A DNA stretch of 64,000 bases, taken from Bradyrhizobium sp. AZCC 1719. Its GTDB lineage: Bacteria > Pseudomonadota > Alphaproteobacteria > Rhizobiales > Xanthobacteraceae. The notes beneath the pieces are model-generated. The model was given only the letters and a program-made list of their open reading frames with translations, was not told where the DNA came from and ran no database searches. The DNA is taken from the NCBI RefSeq assembly GCF_036924525.1, contig NZ_JAZHRU010000001.1:4989001-5053000 (forward strand), given 5' to 3'. Below, in pieces: positions 1 through 8,539 of the stretch (positions within the stretch are counted from its first letter, which is position 1; each line of letters starts with the position of its first letter). Position numbers and translations under genes: made by a program.

Positions 1-815
1 CGCACTTGGCGATCAACGCCGCGCGCGCGGCGCTGGAACATGCCGGTCTCGACGCCCAGGCAATCGACCTGATCGTGCTCGCGACCTCGACGCCGGACAA
101 CACCTTTCCGGCCACCGCGGTTGCAGTCCAGAACGGGCTCGGTATCCATCATGGCGCCGCCTTCGATCTGCAGGCGGTGTGCTCCGGCTTCGTCTTCGCG
201 CTCGCCACCGCCGACAATTTCCTGCGCTCCGGCGCCTACAAGCGCGCGCTGGTGATCGGTGCGGAGACGTTCTCGCGCATTCTCGACTGGAACGACCGCG
301 GCACCTGCGTGCTGTTCGGCGACGGCGCCGGCGCGGTCGTATTGGAAGCGCAGGACCAGCCGGGTTTGCCTTCCGATCGCGGCGTGCTCACGACCCATCT
401 GCGCTCGGACGGCCGGCATCAGTCGAAGCTCTTCGTGGACGGTGGCCCGTCCACGACGCAGACCGTCGGCCATCTCCGGATGGAGGGTCGCGAAGTGTTC
501 AAGCACGCGGTCGGCATGATCACGGACGTCATCGTGGATGCCTTCAATGCGACCGGCGCGACGGCCGAGGACATCGACTGGTTCATCCCGCATCAGGCCA
601 ACAAGCGAATCATCGATGCTTCGGCGCATAAGCTTCATATTGCGCCGCAGAAGGTGGTGCTGACCGTCGATTTGCACGGCAACACGTCGGCTGCGTCGAT
701 CCCGCTGGCGCTTGTGGTTGCCGTCAAGGATGGACGGGTAAAGAAGGGCGATCTGGTGCTGTTCGAGGCCATGGGCGGCGGCTTCACCTGGGGTTCCGCC
801 CTGGTGCGTTGGTAG
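1..815 (+). CDS. fabH: 3-oxoacyl-ACP synthase III (FabH), 5' truncated
   Basis: This enzyme condenses acetyl-CoA with malonyl-ACP to start fatty acid synthesis in the cytoplasm. The frame is open to the window edge and only about 271 residues are present, whereas the family is near 325, so the N-terminus lies upstream. The catalytic triad is visible: Cys in AVCSGF, His in [10 protein letters not shown] and Asn in [10 protein letters not shown]. The motif [10 protein letters not shown] is also typical. The next genes are ihfA and a MerR regulator, the usual alphaproteobacterial order (plsX-fabH-ihfA). The first TTG at position 6 is internal and is not the start. Confidence 0.95.
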   Translation, partial: HLAINAARAALEHAGLDAQAIDLIVLATSTPDNTFPATAVAVQNGLGIHHGAAFDLQAVCSGFVFALATADNFLRSGAYKRALVIGAETFSRILDWNDRGTCVLFGDGAGAVVLEAQDQPGLPSDRGVLTTHLRSDGRHQSKLFVDGGPSTTQTVGHLRMEGREVFKHAVGMITDVIVDAFNATGATAEDIDWFIPHQANKRIIDASAHKLHIAPQKVVLTVDLHGNTSAASIPLALVVAVKDGRVKKGDLVLFEAMGGGFTWGSALVRW

Positions 816-879
816 ACGCGGCGCAAAAATGCTGTTTAAAATTGTAGTGCGGTTCCATGCTTCTGCATGATGGTCGCTG

Positions 880-907
880 TTGACCATTGCGTGCTAACCT
901 CATAATT
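880..907 (+). promoter_or_regulatory. possible promoter before ihfA
   Basis: TTGACC at 880-885 resembles a -35 box, and an AT-rich stretch containing CATAATTT at 901-908 lies 15 to 17 bases downstream. It is placed about 40 bases before the ihfA start. The -10 match is imperfect, and ihfA could also be read through from fabH, so this is only a weak prediction. Confidence 0.3.
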
Positions 908-948
908 TCAGGGAATAAATTTTGTTCGCCGAGAGTGCGGGGCAGGCG

Positions 949-1278
949 ATGACCGGGACCGGAAAAACAGTCACACGCGTCGATTTGTGCGAGGCGGTCT
1001 ACCAGAAGGTGGGCCTGTCGCGGACGGAATCTTCAGCATTTGTCGAGCTCGTTCTGAAAGAAATTACCGATTGCCTGGAGAAGGGCGAGACGGTGAAACT
1101 GTCGTCGTTCGGCTCCTTCATGGTGCGCAAGAAGGGTCAGCGTATCGGACGTAATCCGAAGACCGGTACTGAAGTGCCGATCTCGCCGCGTCGTGTGATG
1201 GTGTTCAAACCATCCGCTATTCTGAAACAGCGGATCAATGGACACGCGCCCGGCAACGGCGAAAGCAAGCCCGACTAA
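949..1278 (+). CDS. ihfA: integration host factor subunit alpha
   Basis: This is the alpha subunit of the IHF heterodimer, a sequence-preferring DNA-bending nucleoid protein. The protein is 109 residues, as expected. It shows the HU/IHF fold signature: helices ending in [15 protein letters not shown], then [13 protein letters not shown] and the arm [17 protein letters not shown], with the tip Pro that intercalates into DNA. I chose ATG 949 because homology starts there ([10 protein letters not shown]) and a GGGGCAGG stretch precedes it. An upstream in-frame TTG at 922 would add nine residues. It lies downstream of fabH and upstream of a MerR gene. Confidence 0.95.
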   Translation: MTGTGKTVTRVDLCEAVYQKVGLSRTESSAFVELVLKEITDCLEKGETVKLSSFGSFMVRKKGQRIGRNPKTGTEVPISPRRVMVFKPSAILKQRINGHAPGNGESKPD

Positions 1279-1382
1279 GAAGACTGATTACCAAGACCGA
1301 CTATCGAGATCGAGTAATACGGCCGCGTAGCAAGGCGAGTACCGCGTCTTCACCAACGAAATAAGTTGAGAGGAGCTGGCAC

Positions 1383-1937
1383 TTGGACAAGGCGCCGGAT
1401 GCGTTTCGCACCATCAGCGAAGTCGCTGAAGAACTCGACATTCCCCAGCATGTGCTGCGGTTTTGGGAGACGCGGTTCGCCCAGATCAAGCCGATGAAGC
1501 GCAGCGGCGGGCGGCGTTACTACCGCCCGGACGATGTTGATCTGCTAAAGGGCATCCGCCGTCTGCTGTATGGCGAGGGCTATACCATCCGCGGCGTGCA
1601 GCGGATCCTCAAAGAGCACGGCATCAAATCGGTGCAGGGCCTTGCCGACCAGACCTCGGCGGTTACCTTCGGCGCGGTCGAAGAAGCGATCGGCCTCAGC
1701 CTGCAGGAGCCCGATGAGGGCGAGATCCCGACCGTCGCAGCCGACGACGAGGATTACGAGACTGAAGAGAAGGAAATCGACTACCGCTTCGTCGACACCG
1801 ACGACGACGGCATTTTGCTGCCGTTTGCGAGGACCAAGCCGGGGCCGTCGGACGCCGACCGCGAGCGCCTGGAGCGGGTGCTGCAGGACCTGATCGCCTG
1901 CAAGCAATTGCTGGACAATGCAATGAAGGACGGCTGA
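1383..1937 (+). CDS. MerR family transcriptional regulator
   Basis: The product is a cytoplasmic DNA-binding regulator of 184 residues. The N-terminal winged-helix domain (about residues 6-75) contains [22 protein letters not shown] and [14 protein letters not shown], the standard MerR pattern. The C-terminal half is acidic ([14 protein letters not shown]) with no effector-binding cysteines, so a metal or redox ligand is not suggested. The start is TTG 1383, preceded by AGAGGAG nine bases upstream. Its place directly after ihfA is conserved in Rhizobiales. I do not know its targets. Confidence 0.9.
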   Translation: MDKAPDAFRTISEVAEELDIPQHVLRFWETRFAQIKPMKRSGGRRYYRPDDVDLLKGIRRLLYGEGYTIRGVQRILKEHGIKSVQGLADQTSAVTFGAVEEAIGLSLQEPDEGEIPTVAADDEDYETEEKEIDYRFVDTDDDGILLPFARTKPGPSDADRERLERVLQDLIACKQLLDNAMKDG

Positions 1938-1966
1938 GCGGGCGGGCTCAAAAATCGAAGAAATGA

Positions 1967-2044
1967 TGGTCGGAGCGAGAGGATTTGAACCTCCGACCCC
2001 TAGTCTCCCAGACTAGTGCGCTAACCGGGCTGCGCCACGCTCCG
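1967..2044 (-). tRNA. tRNA-Pro (anticodon GGG)
   Basis: Read on the minus strand, the sequence folds as a complete cloverleaf: a 7-bp acceptor CGGAGCG/CGCTCCG, D arm GCGC, anticodon stem CTAGT/ACTAG with loop CTGGGAG (anticodon GGG), and T loop TTCGAAT. The CCA end is encoded in the DNA. It is convergent with the MerR gene. Confidence 0.96.
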
Positions 2045-2102
2045 ATGCCGTTCCATTAGCTGCGATCAGCGCCCGGCGCAAGGCACGAGAGCGGGAGCGC
2101 AG

Positions 2103-2231
2103 CTAGATCCCGAAAAGCCAGACGGCAAGGACGGTTCCGAGAATGGCCGCTCCGCTGATGGTCCAGCCGGTCAGGTAAGCCGCGCCGTCCGTCTCCGGTC
2201 TATCGACCATGGTATCGCGCCAGTGGATCAC
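2103..2231 (-). CDS. putative 42-residue single-span membrane protein
   Basis: This small open frame codes for 42 residues. It starts at GTG with a strong ribosome binding site (AGAGGAG, six to seven bases upstream). The N-terminal half is polar and charged (HWRDTMVDRPETD). The C-terminal half is one hydrophobic span of about 20 residues (SGAAILGTVLAVWLFGI) that runs to the stop codon, so the protein would be a tail-anchored or N-in single-pass membrane peptide. An internal ATG at residue 8 is an alternative start. I do not recognise the family. It fills the gap between tRNA-Pro and the next gene. Confidence 0.55.
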   Translation of the reverse strand: MIHWRDTMVDRPETDGAAYLTGWTISGAAILGTVLAVWLFGI

Positions 2232-2476
2232 GGCGGTCTCCTCTGGATTGACTGCCTCTGGTCAGTAGGTCGTTGGCGGAGGCTGGAGGTTCAACAAGCG
2301 CGGAAGTCGCACCCTTTGGCCTCATTCCCGGCTCGAGTTGAAGCTGAGCTGCAAAGGCGCCCGCCGCGTCGGTAACTTCGCCTTAACCCCATCCCACGCA
2401 TCGATCCGCGATTAACGTCCCGACATACTCTGGGTGTTATGGATACCCGGACACAACCATTGCGGGGCGTTAAGCA

Positions 2477-3058
2477 ATGAATTTCCTGATGCGTGCGGTC
2501 TTTGTTTTGGGCGGCATTTTTCTGGGCATCAACCTGATCAACTATTTCGTCCTTGGCCACACCGGAGACTACCTGCCGGGCGGACAACGCATGGGCGAAT
2601 GGAAACAGGCCAAGATTCGCGAAACCTGTTATCCCGCACTTGAAAGCCCCGAGCGCGATGAGCTGCTGCCAAAGCTGACGACCACTGAACATCGTGTCGA
2701 CTGGCGAGATCTCACGAGCGCGAAAGAGATGACGGCAGCGCTGAACTGCTACCTCGTCACCCATCCGAACGCCATCTGCGAGCGGAACAATCGCGCCTAC
2801 ATCGTCGACTACATCAACCGCTATTTCGCGAAGTTCGATGACATGATGAATATCGCCAAGCGATATGGCGAATCCGAGATGTCCACGGTCAGGAATCTCT
2901 GGGACAGTCCTCGCAACCGGGCGATCAATGCGGCCCTGATGCAGGACACCAGCAATGGCCGCCTCATCAAGGCTGATTTCGGCTGGACAGTCCCGGCGGC
3001 AATGAAGCCGATGCTCGATCGGTACACCGGCACGACCGACAATTGCCCCAGGGCCTAG
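2477..3058 (+). CDS. hypothetical protein with N-terminal membrane anchor
   Basis: The 193-residue product begins with a short hydrophobic segment (about residues 5-25, AVFVLGGIFLGINLINYFV) that is a signal anchor or uncleaved signal. The remainder is soluble and charged and contains three Cys (ETCYPAL, LNCYLV, AICERNN) plus one near the end (DNCPRA), which would allow disulfides in the periplasm. I do not recognise a family. It lies 16 bases upstream of a second protein with the same architecture, and both end with similar cysteine-containing tails (DNCPRA and DICKR), so the two probably form one transcription unit. Confidence 0.75.
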   Translation: MNFLMRAVFVLGGIFLGINLINYFVLGHTGDYLPGGQRMGEWKQAKIRETCYPALESPERDELLPKLTTTEHRVDWRDLTSAKEMTAALNCYLVTHPNAICERNNRAYIVDYINRYFAKFDDMMNIAKRYGESEMSTVRNLWDSPRNRAINAALMQDTSNGRLIKADFGWTVPAAMKPMLDRYTGTTDNCPRA

Positions 3059-3074
3059 CGGAGGAGCTTGAAAA

Positions 3075-3743
3075 ATGCTGCGTCAGGCGCTCACCCTCAT
3101 CCTGGCTTTCGTTGGCGGCTTCCTCGCGGTCGGCGGGTGGATCTGGGCCCCGAAAGTATCGAGTGCGATGTCAAGCTTCGTTTCGGTAGGGCCCAGTGTT
3201 TCGTTGTTCGCCGACGCCAATCGCCTCGGCCGGCCGGAGGTCGCGCCGGTCGTGCGGCGCTGCATTTTCCGCGTAGTGGACGTCGGTCCGGACGCGATGA
3301 AGATGGAGCCAAGTGCTGCATATTTCATCCTGAAGGCCGGCACCATGCAGGCGAACATTTCCACCTTGGCTGGCAAGCCAGAAGATTCGAGATCCGAATA
3401 CCGGACAGTTTCTGTGGCTATCAAATGGGGAGAGTTGGCGGGCTGCATTTATGCGCAGGACGATCGCGAACTCTGCGACGCCGATAACCGCGCAGCGGCA
3501 GTAGAAGCCACCACGAGGTTCTTTGCCCACGCGAAGCAAACCGGCGCTTCCGCGGGCAAGCCGGCGATATCAGCCAGCGACGCACGCGACATCGAAAATG
3601 TCAGCGACCGCTTGTTGCTCATGCTCAAGAACCACCGTCGCTACGGTACGCTCGTGGGTGCCGATTTCGGCAGTTTTGCACCGGCCGAAATAATGCAGGT
3701 CATGCGCGGCGAGCAAGCAACCCGCGACATCTGCAAGCGCTGA
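3075..3743 (+). CDS. hypothetical protein with signal peptide or anchor, partner of preceding gene
   Basis: The 222-residue product starts with a hydrophobic segment (about residues 4-22, QALTLILAFVGGFLAVGGWIW). The mature part has Cys in VVRRCIFRV, AGCIYAQ, ELCDADN and the C-terminal DICKR, consistent with an exported disulfide protein. The closing stretch (KNHRRYGTLVGADFGSFAPA) resembles the closing stretch of the preceding gene (SNGRLIKADFGWTVPA), which suggests that the two are distant paralogues. The start ATG follows GGAGG (3060-3064) by about ten bases. The function is unknown. Confidence 0.75.
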   Translation: MLRQALTLILAFVGGFLAVGGWIWAPKVSSAMSSFVSVGPSVSLFADANRLGRPEVAPVVRRCIFRVVDVGPDAMKMEPSAAYFILKAGTMQANISTLAGKPEDSRSEYRTVSVAIKWGELAGCIYAQDDRELCDADNRAAAVEATTRFFAHAKQTGASAGKPAISASDARDIENVSDRLLLMLKNHRRYGTLVGADFGSFAPAEIMQVMRGEQATRDICKR

Positions 3744-4059
3744 CACCCGAGACGATTAGCCCATAATGTGTGAAGCGCGCCCTGCATGGGCTCGCAATGC
3801 GTTGTCGCCGATTTGACCGTCGACGCCGACGTTGGAAGCGCTGCTCCGACATTCGATAGGCTTGTCCCAACCGGCCGACCGCCGGGAACGCGGGATGTGG
3901 TTCGCGGGTCGAGACGCGCAAGCGCTAGACGCGGCGTTTCTGCTACTCTGCCGTGCCAATTCCGCAACTGGATCGCAGTTCCATCCTTGGGTACGTTTGG
4001 TTTTGCGAAAGCGGGGAATACGCCCGCATGCAACGGATGGAAACCGCGAGGGCAGGCCG
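3744..4059. other. 316-base gap with no supported gene
   Basis: The frame of the following lyase stays open back to about 3832, but that extension has no start with a ribosome binding site and no resemblance to the lyase family. I see no RNA gene or clear hairpin. The stretch probably carries the promoter of the 4060 gene. Confidence 0.5.
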
Positions 4060-4965
4060 ATGACAATACGCCCCACAGGCGTGATACCGCCGATGACGAC
4101 GCCGTTCCGGAAAGACGGCGAGATCGATTTCAAACTCGTTGCATCGCAGGTCGACTGGCTGATCGCGGCCGGCAGCCACGGCATGGCGGCCGGCGGCTCG
4201 ACGGGTGAGGGGCATACGCTCGATCACGAGGAGTATCGTGACCTGGTGGCGGCGACGGTGGAGGCTGCGAAAGCGCGCGCGCCCGTGATCGCCGGCATCA
4301 TCGTCGATTCCACCCGCGATGCGATCCGGCGCGGCAAACTGGTGCGCGACATGGATGTCGCAGCGCTGCAGGTGACGCCGGTGCATTACCTGTTCAAGCC
4401 GGACGAGCAGGCGATGGTCGACCATTTCCGACGCATGGCCGATGAAACCGGTATGCCGATCATCATCTACAACGTGGTGCCGTGGTCGTACCTCTCGCCG
4501 GCGCTGCTGACCCGGATCATGAACGAGGTGCCGCTCGTCGTCGGCGTCAAGCAGAGCGCGGGTGATCTGAAACTGTTTGCCGACCTCATGATGATGGCGC
4601 CGGACAAACTGATCTACAGCGCGGTCGACGCGCTGATGTATCCGTCCTATACGCTCGGCGCGCATGGTTCGATCGCGGCGATCCTGAGCGCCGCGCCGCA
4701 TGCTTCCGTCGAACTCTGGAATGTGGTCAAGGCAGGCAACCACACTCGCGCGCTCGAGCTGCACAAGAAATTGCTGACGCTGTGGAACGCGATCGTCTCG
4801 GACAATCTGCCGGCATGCACGCGCTATGCGCAGTCGTTGCAGGGGCTGCCGACGACATTCTCCCGCGCGCCGATGCCGGAAGCATCGCCCCCGCAGCAGG
4901 CCGCGATCCGCAAGGCGCTGGAGGGATTGGGCGCGCTCGGCGGCTCGCGCGAGGCGGCGGAGTAA
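4060..4965 (+). CDS. dihydrodipicolinate synthase (DapA) family lyase/aldolase
   Basis: The 301-residue protein is a class I TIM-barrel lyase of the DapA/NanA superfamily. The Schiff-base lysine lies in VVGVKQSAGDL and the partner tyrosine in IIIYNVVPW. The N-terminus IPPMTTPF and the GGSTGEGHTL loop are typical. ATG 4060 is chosen because homology starts there (MTIRPTGVIPPM). The superfamily spans lysine synthesis, sialic acid cleavage and keto-acid sugar aldolases. The downstream SDR gene rather than lysine genes suggests a catabolic role, but I cannot name the substrate. Confidence 0.88.
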   Translation: MTIRPTGVIPPMTTPFRKDGEIDFKLVASQVDWLIAAGSHGMAAGGSTGEGHTLDHEEYRDLVAATVEAAKARAPVIAGIIVDSTRDAIRRGKLVRDMDVAALQVTPVHYLFKPDEQAMVDHFRRMADETGMPIIIYNVVPWSYLSPALLTRIMNEVPLVVGVKQSAGDLKLFADLMMMAPDKLIYSAVDALMYPSYTLGAHGSIAAILSAAPHASVELWNVVKAGNHTRALELHKKLLTLWNAIVSDNLPACTRYAQSLQGLPTTFSRAPMPEASPPQQAAIRKALEGLGALGGSREAAE

Positions 4966-5115
4966 ATTCCGCTGCGCGAAAACGCCTGTTAGACAATCGA
5001 GCCGCCCATCTCGCGGACGGCTTTACCGGCAGCTCCCACCTGTTACTGTCGATCCGCGCGGGCTCCACTCCATGAGGGCCCCAATCAAAAATTGAAAACC
5101 GAGGTAAGCGTCTCA

Positions 5116-6084
5116 ATGAAGGATTTTGCCGGAAAGTTCGCCGTGATCACCGGGGGCGGCACGGGCATGGGCCGCGAGCTCGCGCGTCAGCTCGTGGCCG
5201 AAGGCTGCAATGTCGCGATGTGCGACGTCTCGCCGGAAGCGATGGCCGAGACCAAGCGGCTCTGCGAGGCGGAAAACCTGCCGCAGGGCCTGCGCGTCAC
5301 CACCCATGTCGCCGACGTCTCGATCGAGGCGCATCTGCAGCGTTTCCGCGACGAGCTGATCGAACAGCAGGCAACCGACAAGATCCATCTGCTGTTCAAC
5401 AATGCCGGCATCGGCGGCGGCGGCAGCCTGTTCACCAACACGCGCGAGCAGTGGGAGCGCACCTTCAACATCTGCTGGGGCGGCGTCTATCTCGGCGTCC
5501 GCACTTTTCTGCCGCTTATGATCAAGGCCGAGGAAGCCCACATCATCAACACATCGAGCGTCAACGGGTTCTGGGCGTCGGTCGGTCCCGGCGCCCCGCA
5601 CACCGCCTACAGCGCCGCCAAGTTCGCGGTGAAGGGATTTACGGAAGCGTTGATGACAGATCTGAGGCTCAATGCTCCGCACATCAAATGCTCCGTCGTG
5701 ATGCCCGGACATATCGGCACCTCGATCGTTTCGAATTCGCGCAAGATTCAGAGCGGATCGGAATCCGAAGAACTGAGCCCGAATGAAATTCTGGCGACGC
5801 GGCAGCGCTTGAACGGCATGGGCGTCGATACCGCGCCAATGTCGGACGACGACATCCAGAAGATCGCGCTCGATCGCGCGCGCTCCTTCCGCGACGAGGC
5901 GCCGACGACGGCGGCGGCCGCGGCAAAGATCATCCTCGACGGCGTCAAGGCCGATCGCTGGCGGATCCTCGTTGGCGATGACGCCCACAAGCTCGACGAG
6001 CGGGTGCGGCAGGCGCCGGAAAAGGCCTATACGCCGGAGTTCTACAAGAGCCTTACGGAAGAGGTCGGCTGGCGGCTCGGGTAG
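5116..6084 (+). CDS. SDR family NAD(P)-dependent oxidoreductase
   Basis: This is a short-chain dehydrogenase of 322 residues with the glycine-rich cofactor motif TGGGTGMGREL near the N-terminus, the NNAG motif (NNAGIGGGG) and the catalytic YxxxK (TAYSAAKF), preceded by the active-site Ser in NTSSVNG. It is longer than classical SDRs (about 250) because of a C-terminal extension. I start it at ATG 5116, which has GAGG upstream. A TTG at 5092 would add eight residues. It follows a DapA-like lyase by 150 bases. The substrate is unknown. Confidence 0.88.
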   Translation: MKDFAGKFAVITGGGTGMGRELARQLVAEGCNVAMCDVSPEAMAETKRLCEAENLPQGLRVTTHVADVSIEAHLQRFRDELIEQQATDKIHLLFNNAGIGGGGSLFTNTREQWERTFNICWGGVYLGVRTFLPLMIKAEEAHIINTSSVNGFWASVGPGAPHTAYSAAKFAVKGFTEALMTDLRLNAPHIKCSVVMPGHIGTSIVSNSRKIQSGSESEELSPNEILATRQRLNGMGVDTAPMSDDDIQKIALDRARSFRDEAPTTAAAAAKIILDGVKADRWRILVGDDAHKLDERVRQAPEKAYTPEFYKSLTEEVGWRLG

Positions 6085-6090
6085 CGGACG

Positions 6091-6117
6091 ATCGGTTCTG
6101 ATGGAATCAGAACCGAT
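6091..6117. repeat. perfect 12-bp inverted repeat after the SDR gene
   Basis: ATCGGTTCTGAT at 6091-6102 and its exact complement ATCAGAACCGAT at 6106-6117 are separated by three bases. There is no following T-run, so it is either a weak terminator or mRNA-end stabiliser for the SDR gene, or one unit of a dispersed palindromic repeat family. Confidence 0.7.
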
Positions 6118-6158
6118 GCTCTACATTCTGGACGCGTCTTGACGGCAACTGACGCCGC

Positions 6159-6629
6159 TCACGCGCGCGAGACGCGCTGACGCGAACCCGGGCGGTAGGC
6201 GAGGCGGGTGTGGCCCGAGCAATAGGGCATGCCTTCCACCGGCGTATTGCCGCAAAAGCAGAAATCCTCTGCACCTGGCGTGCTGATCGGCCAGCGGCAT
6301 CTTTCGTTGCTGAGTTCGTATAGCGAGCAGCGGCGTTCGCTTACGATAGGCTCTTCCTGTAGCGGCTGCGCGTTTTCGTAGACAGCTTGCAGGACTTGAT
6401 ACTGCAGCCTGGGAACGGACTTCCGCGAACGCTCCCTGGCAACTTTGGTCGGACGCGGTTCGGCGGGGGCGGGGCCGCGCGTCAATTGCAGGCGCGAGAG
6501 TTTGCCGATTACGGCGTTACGGCTGACGCCGATGCTGGCCGCGATCTCGCGACAGGTGAGGCCGGCCTCAAAATGACTCTTCAGGAGTTCGACGCGATCG
6601 GTGGTCCAGGTCGGTACATTCGTAAGCAT
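6159..6629 (-). CDS. GcrA-family cell-cycle regulator, short variant
   Basis: GcrA proteins bind methylated DNA and sigma-70 to modulate cell-cycle promoters. This 156-residue protein has the N-terminal helix-turn-helix (WTTDRVELLKSHFEAG, then CREIAASIGVSRNAVIGK) and the C-terminal GcrA cysteine/histidine motif (CRWPISTPG, FCFCGN, YCSGHTRLAY). I use ATG 6629, where family similarity begins. An upstream frame extension to 6713 lacks similarity. The length and divergence suggest a paralogue rather than the main GcrA. It lies 43 bases downstream of a ribbon-helix-helix-like gene. Confidence 0.85.
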   Translation of the reverse strand: MLTNVPTWTTDRVELLKSHFEAGLTCREIAASIGVSRNAVIGKLSRLQLTRGPAPAEPRPTKVARERSRKSVPRLQYQVLQAVYENAQPLQEEPIVSERRCSLYELSNERCRWPISTPGAEDFCFCGNTPVEGMPYCSGHTRLAYRPGSRQRVSRA

Positions 6630-6672
6630 TTTCTCGGTTCCACATTCTGTGAAAACCGCCGCGTTGCTCCCG

Positions 6673-6873
6673 TCAGGACGTCTTGCCGTTGTCGCGGATT
6701 GCAAGCAGCCCATCCTTGATGGCGAGCCGAATGCCTTCCTCGATCAGCGTCCTTGCAACGCCGGGAACACTAGTGCCGTGGGTGCCCTGTCTCACCAATC
6801 TTTCCATATAAGCGATGGTCGAGAGCGCCAAGGTCACGGGAACGCGGTCGGTTTCGGCTTTTTCTGTAGCCAT
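6673..6873 (-). CDS. small ribbon-helix-helix-like protein
   Basis: The product has 66 residues. After a short tail it reads VPVTLALSTIAYMERLVRQG, then ARTLIEEGIRLAIKDG, the strand-helix-turn-helix spacing of CopG/Arc-type DNA-binding proteins. No toxin gene is adjacent. Downstream on the same strand, after 43 bases, is the GcrA paralogue, so the two are probably co-transcribed from the AT-rich region above 6873. The family assignment comes from pattern only. Confidence 0.7.
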   Translation of the reverse strand: MATEKAETDRVPVTLALSTIAYMERLVRQGTHGTSVPGVARTLIEEGIRLAIKDGLLAIRDNGKTS

Positions 6874-7128
6874 GGGGAACGCTAACTTTTAAACGCTGTA
6901 CTGAAAAGTTACTATTTCGACTCTATTTAGTTTTGCACACATGAGTCAAACGACTTGTGGATAGCTCGCTATCCAATTGAAAAAACATATTAAATACCGA
7001 AGCCGGGTTTGTGGATTAGCTAAAGCGCCCGTGACGCGCAGCGCGCGGCAGCCTTAACGGCGGTTAGAGGTGCCGAGAAACGATCCAGCCGTGCGGGCCA
7101 TTTTCCCCATTGCTTCGCGCTGCAGGGA
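6874..7128. promoter_or_regulatory. AT-rich divergent intergenic region
   Basis: About 255 bases separate the divergent RHH-like gene (minus) and the GrlR-like gene (plus). Positions 6890-7010 are strikingly AT-rich for this genome (runs such as AAAAAACATATTAAATA). That composition is typical of promoter or H-NS/MvaT/Ros-type silencer targets. I cannot pick definite -35/-10 boxes. Confidence 0.45.
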
Positions 7129-7164
7129 ATGCCGATGATGTCCTGGGACGGCGGCAAGGGCGCA

Positions 7165-7512
7165 ATGACGGTAACGAACGGTCTCTACACCATCCAGATC
7201 GAGATGACGGACGGCGGCCATGGCCGCGCGCACGGCGTGATTGTGCTGCGCGACGGCAAGGTCGCCGGCGGTGACTCGTATTTCTATTACACGGGTTCAT
7301 ACACCGCGGATCGCGGCAAGTGGCGCGGTGAACTGATCACCAACGAGCACACGAAATCAGCAGGCAGCCTGCCGCTGTTCGGGGGGCGCGAAGTCACTTG
7401 CGGCTTCAGCGGATCGTACGCCGCCGATGGCGCGCAAGTGCAGGGGACCGCGTTGGTCGGAAAGACCAGCGTATTGTTTCACGCGCGGCTGAAGCTGCTG
7501 TCTCCTTTTTGA
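7165..7512 (+). CDS. GrlR-family regulatory protein
   Basis: The 115-residue protein matches the GrlR pattern, a small beta-barrel first known as a negative regulator of type III secretion in enteropathogens: NGLYTIQIEMTDGGHGRAHG, VVLRDGK-type VIVLRDGKVAGGDSYFYYTG, then KWRGEL and a closing GTALVGKTS. In GrlR the partner is GrlA, and no GrlA-like gene is seen here. Starts at 7129 and 7135 are also possible; 7135 has AGGGA about six bases before it. I prefer 7165 because it gives the family's usual beginning next to NGLY. The role in this organism is unknown. Confidence 0.75.
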   Translation: MTVTNGLYTIQIEMTDGGHGRAHGVIVLRDGKVAGGDSYFYYTGSYTADRGKWRGELITNEHTKSAGSLPLFGGREVTCGFSGSYAADGAQVQGTALVGKTSVLFHARLKLLSPF

Positions 7513-7531
7513 GGAGCCGCAGCTCGTCCAA

Positions 7532-8524
7532 TCAGCCGTGCACGACCGCCTTCGCGATCATGCAGTGAATGCCCTTGGAGCCGTTCACGGTTTGCGTCAC
7601 GCGCAAATCGGCAGCGAGGCTGCAGAGGGTATACGCATCCTCGCGCGACAGATTGCGCTTCTCGCCGAGCAGCACGATCATGTCGCGCAGCGCCCGCACC
7701 ACGCATTGATCGAGATCGGGATCCATCGCCATCGTCATGTAATGCGTGGTCGTTTCCGCGCGGGGATAGGCGAGCCGCAGGTCCTTGCGCAGCGTCAGAC
7801 AGAAGCGGCCCTGCAGCGCGGTCTCGATCGCGGTGACGCAGACTTCGCCATCGCCCTGCACGCCGTGTCCGTCGCCGCAGGAGAACAGAGCGCCGGGCAC
7901 GAACACCGGCAGATACAGCTTGGCGCCGGCGCCCAGTTCCTTGTTGTCGAGATTGCCGCCCATCGCGCGCGGGATCAGCGAGGTGATGCGGCCCCAGGCG
8001 GGCGGCGGCGCCACGCCCATCACGCCGAAGAACGGCTTAAGCGGCAGATCGAGCCCCCACGGCATCCGTCCCACCATCCGCTCGCGGTCGAGCGGAATGT
8101 TCAGGATCCGCGTTTCGTGAAAATCGTCGGGTAGCGTCCCCGCCAGCGGACGGATCAGGTTGTATCCCCAGTCCTGCCGGAGCTGGACGTCAAGAATGTC
8201 GACCTCCAGCACGTCGCCGGGCTCGGCCCCTTCCACGGCGACCGGGCCGGTGAGAATGTGGCCCGGCAGCATCCGCTCGCTTCGCGCGTGAATATCGGCA
8301 AGCTCGGGAGGTACATGAAACTTGCTGCGATCAGGCAACACGTCCGGGCCGCCAGTTACGGTATCGATGGTGACTTCGTCGCCGCTGGCAATGGTGAGGA
8401 CCGGCTTCAATTTGGCTTCGAAGAAGCCCCAGTGGCAGGTTTCGGGGCTGGAATGCAGGTGATGATGGGGCATGCGGAGGCTTTTGGTTGCTGCAATGGC
8501 GTCGTATGACGCTGTACCAGACAT
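7532..8524 (-). CDS. acetamidase/formamidase family protein
   Basis: This family hydrolyses short amides to acid plus ammonia. The 330-residue product contains the family hallmarks HHHLHSSPETCHWGFF at the N-terminus, GDVLEVDILD, and CGDGHGVQGDGEVC, which carries metal/active-site residues. I start it at ATG 8524. A second ATG before HHHLHSS is possible. The open frame runs on to 9121, but that part is the antisense shadow of the YdcF-type gene. It is divergent from the 8540 gene with a 15-base gap, so the two promoters must overlap the opposing coding ends. Confidence 0.88.
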   Translation of the reverse strand: MSGTASYDAIAATKSLRMPHHHLHSSPETCHWGFFEAKLKPVLTIASGDEVTIDTVTGGPDVLPDRSKFHVPPELADIHARSERMLPGHILTGPVAVEGAEPGDVLEVDILDVQLRQDWGYNLIRPLAGTLPDDFHETRILNIPLDRERMVGRMPWGLDLPLKPFFGVMGVAPPPAWGRITSLIPRAMGGNLDNKELGAGAKLYLPVFVPGALFSCGDGHGVQGDGEVCVTAIETALQGRFCLTLRKDLRLAYPRAETTTHYMTMAMDPDLDQCVVRALRDMIVLLGEKRNLSREDAYTLCSLAADLRVTQTVNGSKGIHCMIAKAVVHG

Positions 8525-8539
8525 TATCAGAGGCTTCCC

